NCBI GenBank assembly: GCA_000720375.1
Contig: JOAA01000016.1
Location: 186,001 to 250,000 of the forward strand
Origin: Rhodococcus rhodnii
GTDB lineage: Bacteria; Actinomycetota; Actinomycetes; Mycobacteriales; Pseudonocardiaceae
DNA: 64,000 bases
Reading direction: 5' to 3'
This document shows positions 6,854-16,797 of this stretch, piece after piece. Numbering within the stretch: position 1 is the first letter of the stretch; the number at the start of each line of letters is the position of its first letter. The notes under the pieces were generated by a model. It worked only from the letters and a program-made list of their open reading frames with translations, had not been told where the DNA came from and ran no database searches. The position numbers and the translations under genes are program-made.

Positions 6854-9800
6854 CCTCGAGGCGCGATCCGCTGCGGGCCTTGCGAACCCGCAGCCGCACC
6901 GGAATCCGCTGCCGCAACTCCTCGACGTGCGAAACCAAGCCGACTACCCGGCCACCGGCCCGCAGTTCGTCCAAAGTGTCCATGACCTCGTCGAGGGTGT
7001 CAGCGTCCAAAGTCCCGAAACCCTCGTCCACGAACAACGTGTCGAGCAAAGCGCCGCCGGTCTCGGCGGCCACGACATCCGCGAGCCCCAAAGCCAAAGC
7101 GAGTGAAGCCAGGAAAGACTCCCCGCCGGACAACGTCTTCGCGGGCCGGATCTTGCCGGAGTAGTCATCCAGCACGTCCAAGCCGAGGCCGCCGCGCGTA
7201 CCGTGCGAACCGCGCGCATCGGAATGCACGAACGAGTACCGTCCCTGGCTCATCCGGCTCAACCGCGCGGTCGCGGCGACGGCAACCTCCTCCAACCGCG
7301 CAGCCAGGACATACGAGCGCAACGACATCCGCCGCGAGTTCTGCCCGCGCCCGTTGACCACGTCGGTCAAGGCCGCGAGCTCGGCGTACTCCTCCTCCAC
7401 CGGGGACAAAGCGGCCCATTCCGCGCGCAACCGGGCTGCCAGGGCCTTCACGTCCGCCGATCGGCGTTCCGCCTCGCGCATGACGGCGACCTCGGCATCG
7501 GCGACCTCACGCGCCTTGGCCAAGGTTGCTGCCGCGCTGTCCAGGTCGACTTCGACCGCAGGGTCCACACCGGCCAGATCCGGTTCGGCCAGAACGGCTT
7601 TGGCCGCCGCGGCCCGGTTTTCCAGCTCGCTGATCATCCGGTCGAGGTCGGCGAGGCGCAGCTCGTCCCGCGCGGCCGCCAGCGCGTCGGAGACCTCCGT
7701 GAATCCCGCCGAAATCGCGGCTTCGTGCACCTCGGTCTGCTGGGCTGTCAATCGCTTCGACAGCTGTTCACGCTGCCCGCGTGCCCGGAGCAACTCGGTC
7801 ACGGCCGCCGCGGACAGCAGCACGTGCTCCCGACGCACCCGTACGTCGGAGTATTCGCCGCGGGCCGGATCGAGGCGCTTTTGCCGCATCTCCACGGTTT
7901 TGCCGAGTTGTTCACGTTCCGTGCGCAGGCTCGCGAGCTCTTGCTTGGCGGCCGACAGCTCGGCTGAGATCGTCGCGGATCGCTTCTCCAGCTCACGGAC
8001 CAGCTCACGCTGGGGCTCGCGCCGAGCCGCCAATGCCGCGGTCTCAGCCAGCACCTTGTCCACTTCGGACAATTCGGCGGGGTCGTCGCCCGTGGCGAGT
8101 CGTTCCTGCAGCGCAGTCAGGTCGGCGACTGCCGCGTGGTGGGCGCGCTCCGCCTCGCCGCGCTCGTTCTGCGCGTCCTGCTCGACCGCGACGGCCGCTG
8201 CTTCCTCGGCCTCGCTGACCGCGCCCGGAATCAACTGCGCGAGCGCTGGGTGTTCGGTCGAGCCGCAGACCGGGCACGCGTCTCCGGCAGCCAACTGACT
8301 CGCGAGTTCGGCCGCCATACCGTCGAGGCGTCGCGCCCGGATCGTCAGCGAGTGGTCACGTGCTTGCTGGTGCGCGTCGATTGCCTTACGCAGCACGGCT
8401 TCCGCGTTCTTGACCTTCTCTTCGGCATCACCGAGCCGCTCGCGCAACCGGAGCCGCTCGGTCAGTTCGGCTTTCCGGGCGCGTAGGCCGTCGAGGCGGG
8501 CTGCGGCTTCGCTGGCAAGCAGTAGTTCGTCGGACGCGGCCTTCAGCTTTTCCGGCAATGCCACCAGATCGGCTTCCAGGTTGTTGACCTTCTCCTCCGC
8601 CGCCCAGTCGGCGTCGATCAGTTTGGTCAGCCGCAGCTTCGCCTTTTTCTGCTGCTTCGCGTCCTCCAGCAGCTGCGCGAGGCCGCCGGCTTCTTCGGTC
8701 AGCCGCGCGGATTCCGCACGCAGGAAGGACTCGTCCGCGTCGACGCGGTGAAAGCCCGCTTTCCGCGCCGCGACAATCGCTTCTTCTTCCGCTTTGGTCG
8801 CGTGGTCGAGTTCGACCTGCAATTGCGCGGCGCCACGATTGGCGACCACGACCGGAACCGCTCGCCGTGCTTTGGCGCGCTCAGCGAGCCATTCCTGTTG
8901 CTGCGGCTCCATTCTTTCGCATTCGGCCAACTCGGCCCTGGCGTTGCGCAACCGGCGCACCCGGTCGGCGAGCTCACGGGCCTTCGTCATCGCCTGCTCG
9001 GCAGTGGCCGCCGCGACACCAGCCTGCCTGGCCTTTTCACGCGCTTCGGTCTCGGCTTCGCCGAGCCGGGAAACCATCAAATCCAGCCATTCACCGTCGG
9101 CCGAATGGTCTTCCGGCGGTTCCTCACCCGCTGCCTGCGCGACGCGCGCGACCAGTCGCATCGCGCCCGCCCGACGGGCCTCGAGATCACGGCCGCGTTC
9201 CGTCCTGCGATCCCTGAACCATTTCTCGACGTCCGCGAAACGGTAGGTGCTGAACAATTTCTCCAGCAGCTGTTCGCGTTCCTGGGTGTCCGCGCGCAGG
9301 AACCGCGCGAATTCGCCTTGCGGCAACAACACGACCTGGAAGAACTGCTCCGCACTCATTCCGAGCAAACGCTCGACCGTCCGGCTGACCTCGTCGATCC
9401 GGATCAGGCCGTCCCGGTTGTAGCCGCCCGGCGGGTCACTCACCCAGGTCAGGGACGCCCTGGCCTGCTGTTTCGTGGTTCCCTCGCCGCGCCTTTTCGG
9501 GCGCTCGTACTCCGGGCCACGGACCAGCCGCAGCCGGTGGCCCTGCACGGTGAGCTCCAGCTTGACCTCGGTCAGCGTGTCGTTGTCCGCGTAGTCGCAA
9601 CGCAGCCGACGCGCGTCGTTGCGGACGCCAGGGACCTTGCCGAACAACGCGAACGCGATGGCGTCGAGCAATGTCGTCTTGCCCGCACCCGTCTCGCCGT
9701 GCAGCAGGAACAATCCGTCCGCACCGAGCAGGTCGAAGTCGACCACCTCGGTGCCCGGATACGGGCCGAAGGCGGTCACCTCCAAGCTGTGCAGCCTCAT
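6843..9800 (-). CDS. sbcC: SbcC, SMC-like subunit of the SbcCD (Rad50/Mre11-type) nuclease
   Basis: A 985-residue protein. The N-terminal ATPase half has Walker A GETGAGKTT (residues ~34-42) and a Q-loop region (LPQGEFARFL). Long coiled coils follow, with a zinc hook CPVC near residue 510. The C-terminal half has the signature SGGESFLASLALALGL (~890) and Walker B LFVDEGFGTLD (~921). With SbcD it opens hairpins and processes blocked DNA ends. ATG 9800 overlaps the sbcD stop (ATGA) and matches the conserved RLHSLEVTAFGPY N-terminus; a longer in-frame start lies inside sbcD. Confidence 0.95.
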   Translation of the reverse strand: MRLHSLEVTAFGPYPGTEVVDFDLLGADGLFLLHGETGAGKTTLLDAIAFALFGKVPGVRNDARRLRCDYADNDTLTEVKLELTVQGHRLRLVRGPEYERPKRRGEGTTKQQARASLTWVSDPPGGYNRDGLIRIDEVSRTVERLLGMSAEQFFQVVLLPQGEFARFLRADTQEREQLLEKLFSTYRFADVEKWFRDRRTERGRDLEARRAGAMRLVARVAQAAGEEPPEDHSADGEWLDLMVSRLGEAETEAREKARQAGVAAATAEQAMTKARELADRVRRLRNARAELAECERMEPQQQEWLAERAKARRAVPVVVANRGAAQLQVELDHATKAEEEAIVAARKAGFHRVDADESFLRAESARLTEEAGGLAQLLEDAKQQKKAKLRLTKLIDADWAAEEKVNNLEADLVALPEKLKAASDELLLASEAAARLDGLRARKAELTERLRLRERLGDAEEKVKNAEAVLRKAIDAHQQARDHSLTIRARRLDGMAAELASQLAAGDACPVCGSTEHPALAQLIPGAVSEAEEAAAVAVEQDAQNERGEAERAHHAAVADLTALQERLATGDDPAELSEVDKVLAETAALAARREPQRELVRELEKRSATISAELSAAKQELASLRTEREQLGKTVEMRQKRLDPARGEYSDVRVRREHVLLSAAAVTELLRARGQREQLSKRLTAQQTEVHEAAISAGFTEVSDALAAARDELRLADLDRMISELENRAAAAKAVLAEPDLAGVDPAVEVDLDSAAATLAKAREVADAEVAVMREAERRSADVKALAARLRAEWAALSPVEEEYAELAALTDVVNGRGQNSRRMSLRSYVLAARLEEVAVAATARLSRMSQGRYSFVHSDARGSHGTRGGLGLDVLDDYSGKIRPAKTLSGGESFLASLALALGLADVVAAETGGALLDTLFVDEGFGTLDADTLDEVMDTLDELRAGGRVVGLVSHVEELRQRIPVRLRVRKARSGSRLEVIA

Positions 9801-10948
9801 CGTTCTTTCTCGCTCTCCGCCGCGGTGACGGTCTCCAGCGCTTCCCTCAGCCAGGCGCTCTCGCGCTCCGTGGGTTCGCCGCCGCGCGCGTGACCGACGA
9901 AGCAGCACGCCACTTCAAGGTCGTCACGCCCACGCACGGCTTCGCTGTAGCGCAACGATTCCCCGTTCCGCCCGCCCGCGGGCTGCCACTCCATGTGCAC
10001 CGCGTACGGAAAGCGATCTTGCAGGCGCCGCAACGCGTCCACCGGCCTGACTTGGTCGGTGACCGTGACCGACAGGTAGTGCTCGCGGAACTGGTCGTGC
10101 GCCGGGTCGGCGAGCAGGTCAGTCAGCAGGCCTTCGAGCTTGGCCAACGGCCTCGGCACCGGCAGCATCCGGCGCTCGACCCCGGCCAGGCCGCCCTTGT
10201 CGATGTCCACCAGCCACACCGATTTGCGCTGGCGCGCCTCGGAGAACGAGTACGCCACCGGGCTGCCCGAGTACCTCAGGTGATCGGCAAGTTCTTGCGC
10301 GCCATGCAAATGCCCCAATGCGACGTAGTCGACGCCGTCGAAGGTCGACCCGGGAACCTGCTCGACGCCGCCGACCGCGATCGGCCGCTCGGAATCACAG
10401 GCCTCACCGCCGGTCACGAAAGCGTGCGCGAGGACCACTGATCTTGCTTGCCTGGCCGAGAGATCCGCACGGACCCGGTTCATCGCCTCGGTCAGTACTC
10501 CGGTGTGTCCGCGCTCGCTGATGCCCAGCGAATGCCTCGCGACTTCCGGCTCCAGGTAAGGAATTCCGTACACCGCGACTTCGCCGTGGTCGTCGCGCAG
10601 CAGGACCGGGCGGTCGATGTCCTGGATCCTTGTCCGCATGTGCAGTCCGCCTGCCTCGGCGAACTTCCCGATCGCGCCGAGCCTCGGGGCCGAGTCGTGG
10701 TTGCCGGGCGTGACGACCAACTGGGCGCCCGCCTCACGGATCCGCACCAGCACGCGTTCATACACCTGCACCGCTTCGGCCGATGGGACCGCGCGGTCGT
10801 ATATGTCGCCGGCGACCACCACGACGTCAATGCGCTCATCGGCGACGATGTCCGCGAGACCGCCGAGCACTGACTCCTGTTCGGCCAGCAGATCCGCTCC
10901 GTGGAAGGTCCGCCCCACGTGCCAGTCGGACGTGTGCAGCAACCTCAT
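9797..10948 (-). CDS. sbcD: SbcD, Mre11-type exonuclease subunit
   Basis: A 383-residue metallophosphoesterase. Ordered nuclease motifs are SDWHVG (~7-12), AGDIYD (~47), TPGNHDS (~80), the LAHAF histidine and GHLHG. It supplies the nuclease activity of SbcCD. It is first in the sbcDC operon. Its ATG lies exactly 7 bases after the end of a predicted -10 element, so the mRNA should be leaderless and under DNA-damage control. Confidence 0.96.
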   Translation of the reverse strand: MRLLHTSDWHVGRTFHGADLLAEQESVLGGLADIVADERIDVVVVAGDIYDRAVPSAEAVQVYERVLVRIREAGAQLVVTPGNHDSAPRLGAIGKFAEAGGLHMRTRIQDIDRPVLLRDDHGEVAVYGIPYLEPEVARHSLGISERGHTGVLTEAMNRVRADLSARQARSVVLAHAFVTGGEACDSERPIAVGGVEQVPGSTFDGVDYVALGHLHGAQELADHLRYSGSPVAYSFSEARQRKSVWLVDIDKGGLAGVERRMLPVPRPLAKLEGLLTDLLADPAHDQFREHYLSVTVTDQVRPVDALRRLQDRFPYAVHMEWQPAGGRNGESLRYSEAVRGRDDLEVACCFVGHARGGEPTERESAWLREALETVTAAESEKER

Positions 10949-10954
10949 GGGACC

Positions 10955-10977
10955 AAGTTAGGGGGCGAGCCCGACAT
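10955..10977 (-). promoter_or_regulatory. RecA-NDp/PafBC-type promoter of sbcDC
   Basis: On the minus strand: ATGTCGGGC, 8 bases, TAACTT, then six bases and the sbcD ATG. This fits TGTCRg-N8-TAnnnT with ideal spacing for a start at the first base of ATG. Confidence 0.65.
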
Positions 10978-11049
10978 TCCCCGGCACCACCCCCGGCGTG
11001 TCCTCCCGACAGAGTGAAACTCCCAGCTAGAACAGAACAACAACAAAAA

Positions 11050-11072
11050 CTGTCGTACCCCTGCGGCATCAT
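11050..11072 (+). promoter_or_regulatory. RecA-NDp/PafBC-type promoter of rmuC
   Basis: CTGTCGTAC plus the same following 8 bases as units 2-4 of the 6.4-kb array, then CATCAT as a -10 with one mismatch to TAnnnT. The rmuC start lies 30 bases downstream behind AAGGA. Confidence 0.6.
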
Positions 11073-11102
11073 GGCGCGACCAACACACGGAAAGGATCTC
11101 CA

Positions 11103-12038
11103 GTGGCTTGGGCAGTGGTTGTTCTGTCCCTGCTGCTCCTCGGTGCGGTGCTGGCGCTCTGGAAGCTCTACACCGACGGAATGCGGCGCACGGAGGCAGC
11201 GATGCAGCAGCTCGCGGCCGAACGCGCGCGTTACGACGAGCAGCACACGGCGCTACGGCGCTACGAGGTGGCGTTCGCGTCCATCTCCGGCCGTGGCGAA
11301 CTCGGCGAGCAGGTGCTCGTCGAGACGGCCAGGATGCTCGGGTTACGGGAGGGCATCCACTTCACGTTGCAGACCGATCTGGCGGGCGGCGGCTCGTCCC
11401 GGCCGGACATGGTGCTGCTCGTCGGCGACGGCAGACGGGTTCCCGTTGACGCCAAGGCTTCCATGTCGATCTGGGCGGAAGCTGTCGAGACGTCCGACCC
11501 GGAGGAACGGCTCGACGCCTTGCGGGTGCACGTCCGCAACATCCGCTCGCGCGCCACCGAACTGGCCGCCAAGGGCTACCAACGATGGGCAGACGCGATC
11601 TACGGCACGGTCATGTTCGTGCCGTCGGACGCGGCGGTCGTCGCCGCACTGGACACCGATCCGAACCTGTTGCGCTGGCTGCTCGACAGACGGGTTTTCC
11701 TGTGCGGCCCAACTGGTTTCGCCGTCGTCGCGTCAGGCGCGCTGTTCGCCGCCACCGAACGCGCACTCGCCGCCGACGTCGAAGCCGTCCGCGCAACGGC
11801 CGCCAACGCCCACCGGATGGCCGGTGCAGCCATCGACGCCGTCAACCTGTCGAGCACACACCTGCAGCGGTTCCTCTCCGCCCGTCGCCGCGAACTCGAC
11901 GCGCTAGAGGGCTTCCGCGCGGCCGTCAGCCCGCTCACCGACGCTTCGGCCAGCCCGACCCCCATCGCCTCGGTCCGACGCGCGGACGAGATCACAACCG
12001 GTGTTTCCGATCGAGAGGAGGAACCAGCCGTCGACTGA
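11103..12038 (+). CDS. rmuC: RmuC family DNA recombination protein
   Basis: A 311-residue protein, shorter than E. coli RmuC. An N-terminal membrane segment (AWAVVVLSLLLLGAVLALW) is followed by a short coiled coil. The nuclease-like core has GELGEQVL, RPDMVLLVGDGRRVPVDAKAS (DAK near residue 116) and a C-terminal helical tail. RmuC limits inversions and is implicated in genome stability. GTG 11103 follows AAGGATCT. The upstream DNA-damage promoter and adjacency to divergent sbcDC fit a repair role. Confidence 0.9.
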   Translation: MAWAVVVLSLLLLGAVLALWKLYTDGMRRTEAAMQQLAAERARYDEQHTALRRYEVAFASISGRGELGEQVLVETARMLGLREGIHFTLQTDLAGGGSSRPDMVLLVGDGRRVPVDAKASMSIWAEAVETSDPEERLDALRVHVRNIRSRATELAAKGYQRWADAIYGTVMFVPSDAAVVAALDTDPNLLRWLLDRRVFLCGPTGFAVVASGALFAATERALAADVEAVRATAANAHRMAGAAIDAVNLSSTHLQRFLSARRRELDALEGFRAAVSPLTDASASPTPIASVRRADEITTGVSDREEEPAVD

Positions 12039-12980
12039 CCCAAGACAGCGCCCCACGGCGCCGACACAGCAGGCCAGGGCAGGCCCCGCTCCGCCACGAG
12101 TCGGCCCCACGCCGTCGCACCTGCCATCGGACAGGCCACGCCGCGGGCAAGCAAGGCATGCGGACAGGTCGTCCGTGCAGAGGCATCGAGGGCACGGTCA
12201 CACGGCCCCGCCGGGCCCACGAGCCGCACCTGGGTGCCGACCGCACTGCGACTGCGGCTGCGCGGTCAGGACGCCCGAAGCGGGGTGGCTGCGGGCCGCG
12301 CAGTCTGGATGCCCCACAAGCTGTAGCCGCGGCACCGAGTCCGGTCTCCCGCCGCCGAACAGGTCCCCGGGGCGGCTAGCCACGCGGACAGGTCATCTGC
12401 ACGCAGGGGCATCAACGGCGTGGTCTCACTCGGGCCGCCGAGCCCGCGAACGCGGTGACCGGGCCACGCGGTGACTGCGGTGAGCGCGCTAGGCGGTGGG
12501 TGCGGTGACCTGGCCATCCGAACTCCCACAGCGGGGTGGGCGCGAGGAGCGGGGCTAGATGCCTGGAGCAGGCGACTACTGGCGGCGCCGTCCGGACGCC
12601 AACACCGTTGCCGTGGCCACCACGCTGCCGGTGCCACCATGCCATCGAGCCACAGCCACTGGCCCGCTGAGCGACCCCGGTCCAGCCTCCGGGCTGGACA
12701 GTCGGGGCGGCTGGGACATCGATCGGGGCGCGTGTTGGGCCCGGTGGCCGGGGGTGGTGATGCCGGTCGCATGCATCGCGGCCATTGGCCGTCCACAGGT
12801 CGGTTCCTTAACGGGCTGCGGCTCAGGTCCGGCCGAACGAGACAAAGAGGTGATCACCGGCCGAAACGGGCATAACTGAATCCAACGGAGTGGCCGAAAT
12901 CACACCGAACGGGGTAAACCCGACGGCTATTGGCGGCTGGTACGACAGCCCTCACCAGCAAGCGTCTACCGTGTGGAAGC
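12039..12980. other. Gene-free stretch with a diverged internal duplication
   Basis: About 940 bases in which no frame shows sustained codon bias or recognisable protein. Two diverged copies of a ~170-base segment occur, near 12150 and 12375. Both contain CGGACAGGTC followed by a GCAG/GGCATC block and, ~120 bases later, AGCGGGGTGG. The region may be the remains of decayed genes. The DUF6542 promoter should lie in its last 60 bases (TACCGT just before GTG 12981). Confidence 0.5.
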
Positions 12981-13856
12981 GTGACCGCCACGCGCGATCG
13001 CGACAGCGATCTTGACATGGACGCGGCCGAGGCCGCGTGGGACGAACGTCCCGTCTTCGGTACCCGTCGTGGGCTGCCTTGGTGGGGTGCCGTCCTGCTC
13101 GCTTTGCTGCTCTCCGCCGCGGGTGCGGTGATCGACAAGAGCAGGCTCGTCGACGACCAGCGGCTGACCGGGTTCGGCATCTACCACGCCCTGTTCCTGG
13201 CTGGGTGTGTACTGGCGGTGCTGGGTGTGCGGCGGCGCAACCTGTTCGGGCCGATGGTGCAGCCGCCGCTGATCTTCGCCGCGACCTTCATCCCGGTGCA
13301 GTTCATGCGGGAGTCCGCGGGCGCCGGAGCGTCCGAGTCCGGTAGCCGCAAGCTGATCTTCGAGGTCGCCCTGCCGCTGGCCAGCTCGTTCCCGTGGATG
13401 GCAGGCGCCACGGCCGCCACGATCGCACTCGGCGTCATCCGCCTGTTCGTCCAGCGCGACCCAGCCGGGCGCGCGGGGAGCTTAGAGGCGGACGAGGACG
13501 AGCGCCCGGCACGTCGGCCCAAGGACAGGGACCGCGATTTCGACGACGAGCCCCGGCGTCCGTCCCGTGACAGAAACCGCGACAGAGACCGGGACAGGGA
13601 CCGCGATCGGGACAGAGACGACCGAGGTGAGCGTCCCCGGCCCGCCAAGGGCGACCGACCAGACCGCTCAGACCGTCCACAGGCGGCAAGGCGCGAACAA
13701 GCCCCGCCGCCCCGTCGGCCTGCCCGCGATCAGGACCGCCGCGACCGGGGCGAGGCCCCACCGCGCCGCAATCCACCGCGGCCACGAGACCAGGGCGGCG
13801 GCCGCCCCCGCGGCCCACAGCCGCAGCAACGGCGTCGACCCCGCGAGGACTACTGA
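12981..13856 (+). CDS. DUF6542-type membrane protein with a long charged tail
   Basis: A 291-residue protein. After ~30 residues come four hydrophobic segments: PWWGAVLLALLLSAAGAV, YHALFLAGCVLAVLGV, PPLIFAATFIPVQF and MAGATAATIALGVIRLF. The C-terminal ~120 residues are almost entirely Arg, Asp and Pro, including runs of alternating RD dipeptides and then proline/arginine/glutamine-rich sequence. This matches the actinobacterial DUF6542 layout as I recall it; function unknown. The start is taken as GTG 12981 in a probable leaderless context. It converges on ispH across a shared terminator. Confidence 0.75.
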   Translation: MTATRDRDSDLDMDAAEAAWDERPVFGTRRGLPWWGAVLLALLLSAAGAVIDKSRLVDDQRLTGFGIYHALFLAGCVLAVLGVRRRNLFGPMVQPPLIFAATFIPVQFMRESAGAGASESGSRKLIFEVALPLASSFPWMAGATAATIALGVIRLFVQRDPAGRAGSLEADEDERPARRPKDRDRDFDDEPRRPSRDRNRDRDRDRDRDRDRDDRGERPRPAKGDRPDRSDRPQAARREQAPPPRRPARDQDRRDRGEAPPRRNPPRPRDQGGGRPRGPQPQQRRRPREDY

Positions 13857-13858
13857 CG

Positions 13859-13896
13859 CGAGAGGGCCACCCCGACAATCCGGGGTGGCCCTCTCG
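13859..13896. terminator. Bidirectional terminator between DUF6542 gene and ispH
   Basis: Perfect 16-bp stem (CGAGAGGGCCACCCCG and its complement) with a 6-base loop ACAATC, placed between two convergent genes. Confidence 0.85.
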
Positions 13897-13908
13897 TATG
13901 CCGGGAAA

Positions 13909-14865
13909 TCAGCCGGTCTTGAGGTCCTTGCGCAGCTCACGCGGCAACGCGAAGGCGATCTTCTCGTTCGCCGTGGTGACCTCCTGCACGTCCAGGTAGC
14001 CCCGGTCGGCCAAGAACGCCAGCACGTCCATCACCAGGTTGTCCGGCACAGACGCACCCGAGGTCACACCGACCGTCGACACACCCTCCAGCCAGGTCTC
14101 GTCGATCTGGTGAGCGAAGTCGACCAGGTACGAGGCCTTGGCCCCGGCCTGCAGCGCCACCTCGACCAGCCGCTTCGAGTTCGACGAGTTCTGCGAGCCG
14201 ACCACGATCACCAGCTCGCACTGCGGCGCCATCGTCTTCACCGCGTACTGCCGGTTGGACGTGGCGTAGCAAATGTCGTCGCTTGGCGGGTCGGACAGCA
14301 TCGGGAACCGCTCCCGCAACTGGTCCACGCGCTCCATGGTCTCGTCGACCGAGAGCGTGGTCTGCGACAGCCAGATCACCTTGGACGGGTCACGCACCTC
14401 GACGCGCGCCGCGTCCTCGGCCGTGTCCACCAGCTGCACGTGGTCAGGCGCCTCACCGGCGGTGCCCTCGACCTCCTCGTGGCCCTCGTGGCCGATCAGC
14501 AGGATGTCGTAGTCGTCCCTGGCGAACCGCTTCGCTTCGTTGTGCACCTTGGTCACCAGCGGACAGGTGGCGTCGATCGTGCGCAGGTTGCGCTCGGCGG
14601 CCTCCTGGTGCACCTGTGGGGACACGCCGTGCGCGGAGAACACCACAAGGGCGCCTTCGGGCACCTCCTCGGTCTGGTCGACGAAGATCGCGCCGCGCTC
14701 CCGCAAGGTCTCAACGACGTGCTTGTTGTGCACGATCTCCTTGCGGACGTAGACCGGCGGTCCGTACGTTTCGAGCGCCTTCTCCACGGTCACCACCGCC
14801 CGGTCAACGCCCGCGCAGTAACCGCGCGGCTTGGCCAGCAGTACCCGTTTGGTCGTATCGCTCAT
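13909..14865 (-). CDS. ispH: 4-hydroxy-3-methylbut-2-enyl diphosphate reductase
   Basis: A 318-residue iron-sulfur enzyme of the MEP isoprenoid pathway that makes IPP and DMAPP. The three cluster cysteines are visible: PRGYCAGV (~18), DATCPLV and [11 protein letters not shown]. Conserved histidines in FSAHGV and GHEGHEE and the substrate loop [10 protein letters not shown] are also present. ATG 14865 is chosen because the sequence matches the family from [15 protein letters not shown]; an in-frame upstream extension is not conserved-looking. Equivalent of Rv1110. Confidence 0.97.
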   Translation of the reverse strand: MSDTTKRVLLAKPRGYCAGVDRAVVTVEKALETYGPPVYVRKEIVHNKHVVETLRERGAIFVDQTEEVPEGALVVFSAHGVSPQVHQEAAERNLRTIDATCPLVTKVHNEAKRFARDDYDILLIGHEGHEEVEGTAGEAPDHVQLVDTAEDAARVEVRDPSKVIWLSQTTLSVDETMERVDQLRERFPMLSDPPSDDICYATSNRQYAVKTMAPQCELVIVVGSQNSSNSKRLVEVALQAGAKASYLVDFAHQIDETWLEGVSTVGVTSGASVPDNLVMDVLAFLADRGYLDVQEVTTANEKIAFALPRELRKDLKTG

Positions 14866-14944
14866 GCCACCCAGGGTACGGCGGCACCCAGAGTGACCCG
14901 GGTCCCAGTTGGGTGAAACAGGTGATCTGCGGCAGGCTATGCAC

Positions 14945-15535
14945 ATGACGCCTTTGCCGCTGCCGCTCCGGGTCGCTGCCGGTCTCGCCGCGACCGCCAT
15001 CGAGCGGGCGCGTGAACTGCCGGAGAAGCTCGTCGGGCTGCCGGTAACGGTTGCCAGTCAAGCGATGCAGCTGTCCATGCGGGTGCAGCAGGAGATCACC
15101 GCGCTGGCGATCAGAGGCGACGAGGCGCTGGCATCGTTGCGTCCGGTCGAGGACACGCCCGAGTGGGCGACCTTCGACGAGGACATCGATGCCTACGACG
15201 TCAGCCGTCCGATCAACACCACGGAGACCAACGGCGCCGTGGTGACCGACCCATGGGAGATGGAGGAGTCGGCCATCGCGGAGGCCGAGCAGGAGGTCGA
15301 ACAGGAGGTCGAACAGGTCGAGCAGGTCGAACAGACCCCGCCGCCCGCGGGAGTGCCGAACTACGACGACCTGTCGCTGCCGCAGTTGCGGGCGCGGCTG
15401 CGCACCTTCTCCAAGGACGAGCTCGAGGAATTACTGCGCTACGAGGAGACAAACGCCGCGCGGCCGTCGTTCATCGGCATGCTGACCCGGCGTATCGCGT
15501 CTGTTTCGGCCGCGTCCCCGCCTGATCAGCAGTGA
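14945..15535 (+). CDS. Lipid droplet-associated protein (Rv1109c-like)
   Basis: A 196-residue protein. An N-terminal amphipathic helix ([30 protein letters not shown]) is followed by an acidic middle with repeated EQEVEQ units, and a C-terminal segment [24 protein letters not shown] typical of this actinobacterial family. The family coats lipid inclusions. It is divergent from ispH and overlaps xseA (GTGA), as in the Rv1110-Rv1107c cluster. ATG 14945 is chosen; ATG 14939 is an alternative. Confidence 0.75.
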   Translation: MTPLPLPLRVAAGLAATAIERARELPEKLVGLPVTVASQAMQLSMRVQQEITALAIRGDEALASLRPVEDTPEWATFDEDIDAYDVSRPINTTETNGAVVTDPWEMEESAIAEAEQEVEQEVEQVEQVEQTPPPAGVPNYDDLSLPQLRARLRTFSKDELEELLRYEETNAARPSFIGMLTRRIASVSAASPPDQQ

Positions 15536-16797
15536 CCGAACAGACAACGGCTGAACAGCCGTGGCCGGTCCGCACAGTCGCCCGCAAGATCAACGAGTGG
15601 ATCAGCAGGCTCGGCGCGGTCTGGGTGGAGGGTCAGGTCACTCAGCTGTCGCTGCGCCCCGGAACGCAGACGGCGTTCCTGACGCTGCGCGATCCCGCCG
15701 CGGACGTGTCGATGACGGTGACATGCCCGACCCAGTTGCTGCGCGAGTTCCAACCGCCGCTGACCGAAGGCGCGCGGGTGATCGTGCACGGCCGTCCGAC
15801 GTTCTTCATGAACCGCGGCACGCTGAGCCTGCGCGCGGACGAGATCCGGGCGGTCGGTATCGGCGAATTGCTCGCCCGTATCGAGCGATTGCGCCGCCTG
15901 CTCGCCGCGGAGGGCTTGTTCGAACGCTCGCGCAAACGCAGGCTCCCGTTCCTGCCGCGCACGATCGGATTGATCACCGGCCGGGCGTCCGCGGCCGAAC
16001 GCGACGTCCTGGTGAACGCGAGAGCGCGCTGGCCTGCCGTGGACTTCCGGGTGGAAAACGTTGCGGTACAAGGAGCTCTCGCGGTCCCGCAGATCCTCGA
16101 TGCACTGTCCATATTGGATCGTGACGAGCGCGTCGACGTGATCGTGATCGCCCGGGGCGGCGGCAGCGTCGAGGACCTGCTGCCGTTCTCGGACGAAACG
16201 CTGTGCCGCGCGGTCTACGCGTGCCGCACGCCGGTCGTCAGTGCGATCGGGCACGAACCGGACACCCCGCTGATCGATCATGTCGCGGACCTTCGGTGTT
16301 CCACGCCGACCGATGCGGGCAAACGGGTCGTCCCGGACGTCGCGGAGGAGATCCAACGCGTCCGCACGTTGCGCGACCGCGCCCGCCGGGCACTACACGG
16401 CTGGGTGGATCGTGAACGGCGGCTGCTCGACCAACTGCGCAGCAGGCCAGTTCTCGCCGACCCGCTCAAACCACTGGAAAGGCACGCTGAACAGGTCGAA
16501 ACGGCGCGCCAGCGCGGCCGGAGGGAGATCATCTCGCTGGTCAAGGCCGAACAGTCCGCGATCGACGGGACCAAAGCCCGCTTGACGACCCTCGGCCCAG
16601 CCGCCACTCTGGCCCGGGGATACGCGGTTGTGCAATTCGTCACTCTGGATGAAAATCTCAGGGTTCTACGGTCGGTGACCGACGCGTCACCCGGCACCCG
16701 GTTGCGGGTCAGGGTGGGCGACGGGGCCGTGCACGCGACCGTGTCGCAAGAGCAGGAGTCGTCCGAGTCGGGGAGGGGAGGCAGCGGTGACGACTAG
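15532..16797 (+). CDS. xseA: Exodeoxyribonuclease VII large subunit
   Basis: A 421-residue protein. An OB-fold N-terminus ([22 protein letters not shown]) leads into the catalytic core, with [37 protein letters not shown] and [16 protein letters not shown], then a coiled-coil tail. With XseB it degrades single-stranded DNA in both directions. GTG 15532 overlaps the upstream stop by 4 bases. Its 3' end overlaps the next gene by 11 bases. Confidence 0.96.
   Translation: MTEQTTAEQPWPVRTVARKINEWISRLGAVWVEGQVTQLSLRPGTQTAFLTLRDPAADVSMTVTCPTQLLREFQPPLTEGARVIVHGRPTFFMNRGTLSLRADEIRAVGIGELLARIERLRRLLAAEGLFERSRKRRLPFLPRTIGLITGRASAAERDVLVNARARWPAVDFRVENVAVQGALAVPQILDALSILDRDERVDVIVIARGGGSVEDLLPFSDETLCRAVYACRTPVVSAIGHEPDTPLIDHVADLRCSTPTDAGKRVVPDVAEEIQRVRTLRDRARRALHGWVDRERRLLDQLRSRPVLADPLKPLERHAEQVETARQRGRREIISLVKAEQSAIDGTKARLTTLGPAATLARGYAVVQFVTLDENLRVLRSVTDASPGTRLRVRVGDGAVHATVSQEQESSESGRGGSGDD

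Noticed and set aside
13567..14916. 449-codon plus-strand frame beyond the DUF6542 gene
   Set aside because: It is antisense to ispH and out of frame with the DUF6542 protein; no start signal.
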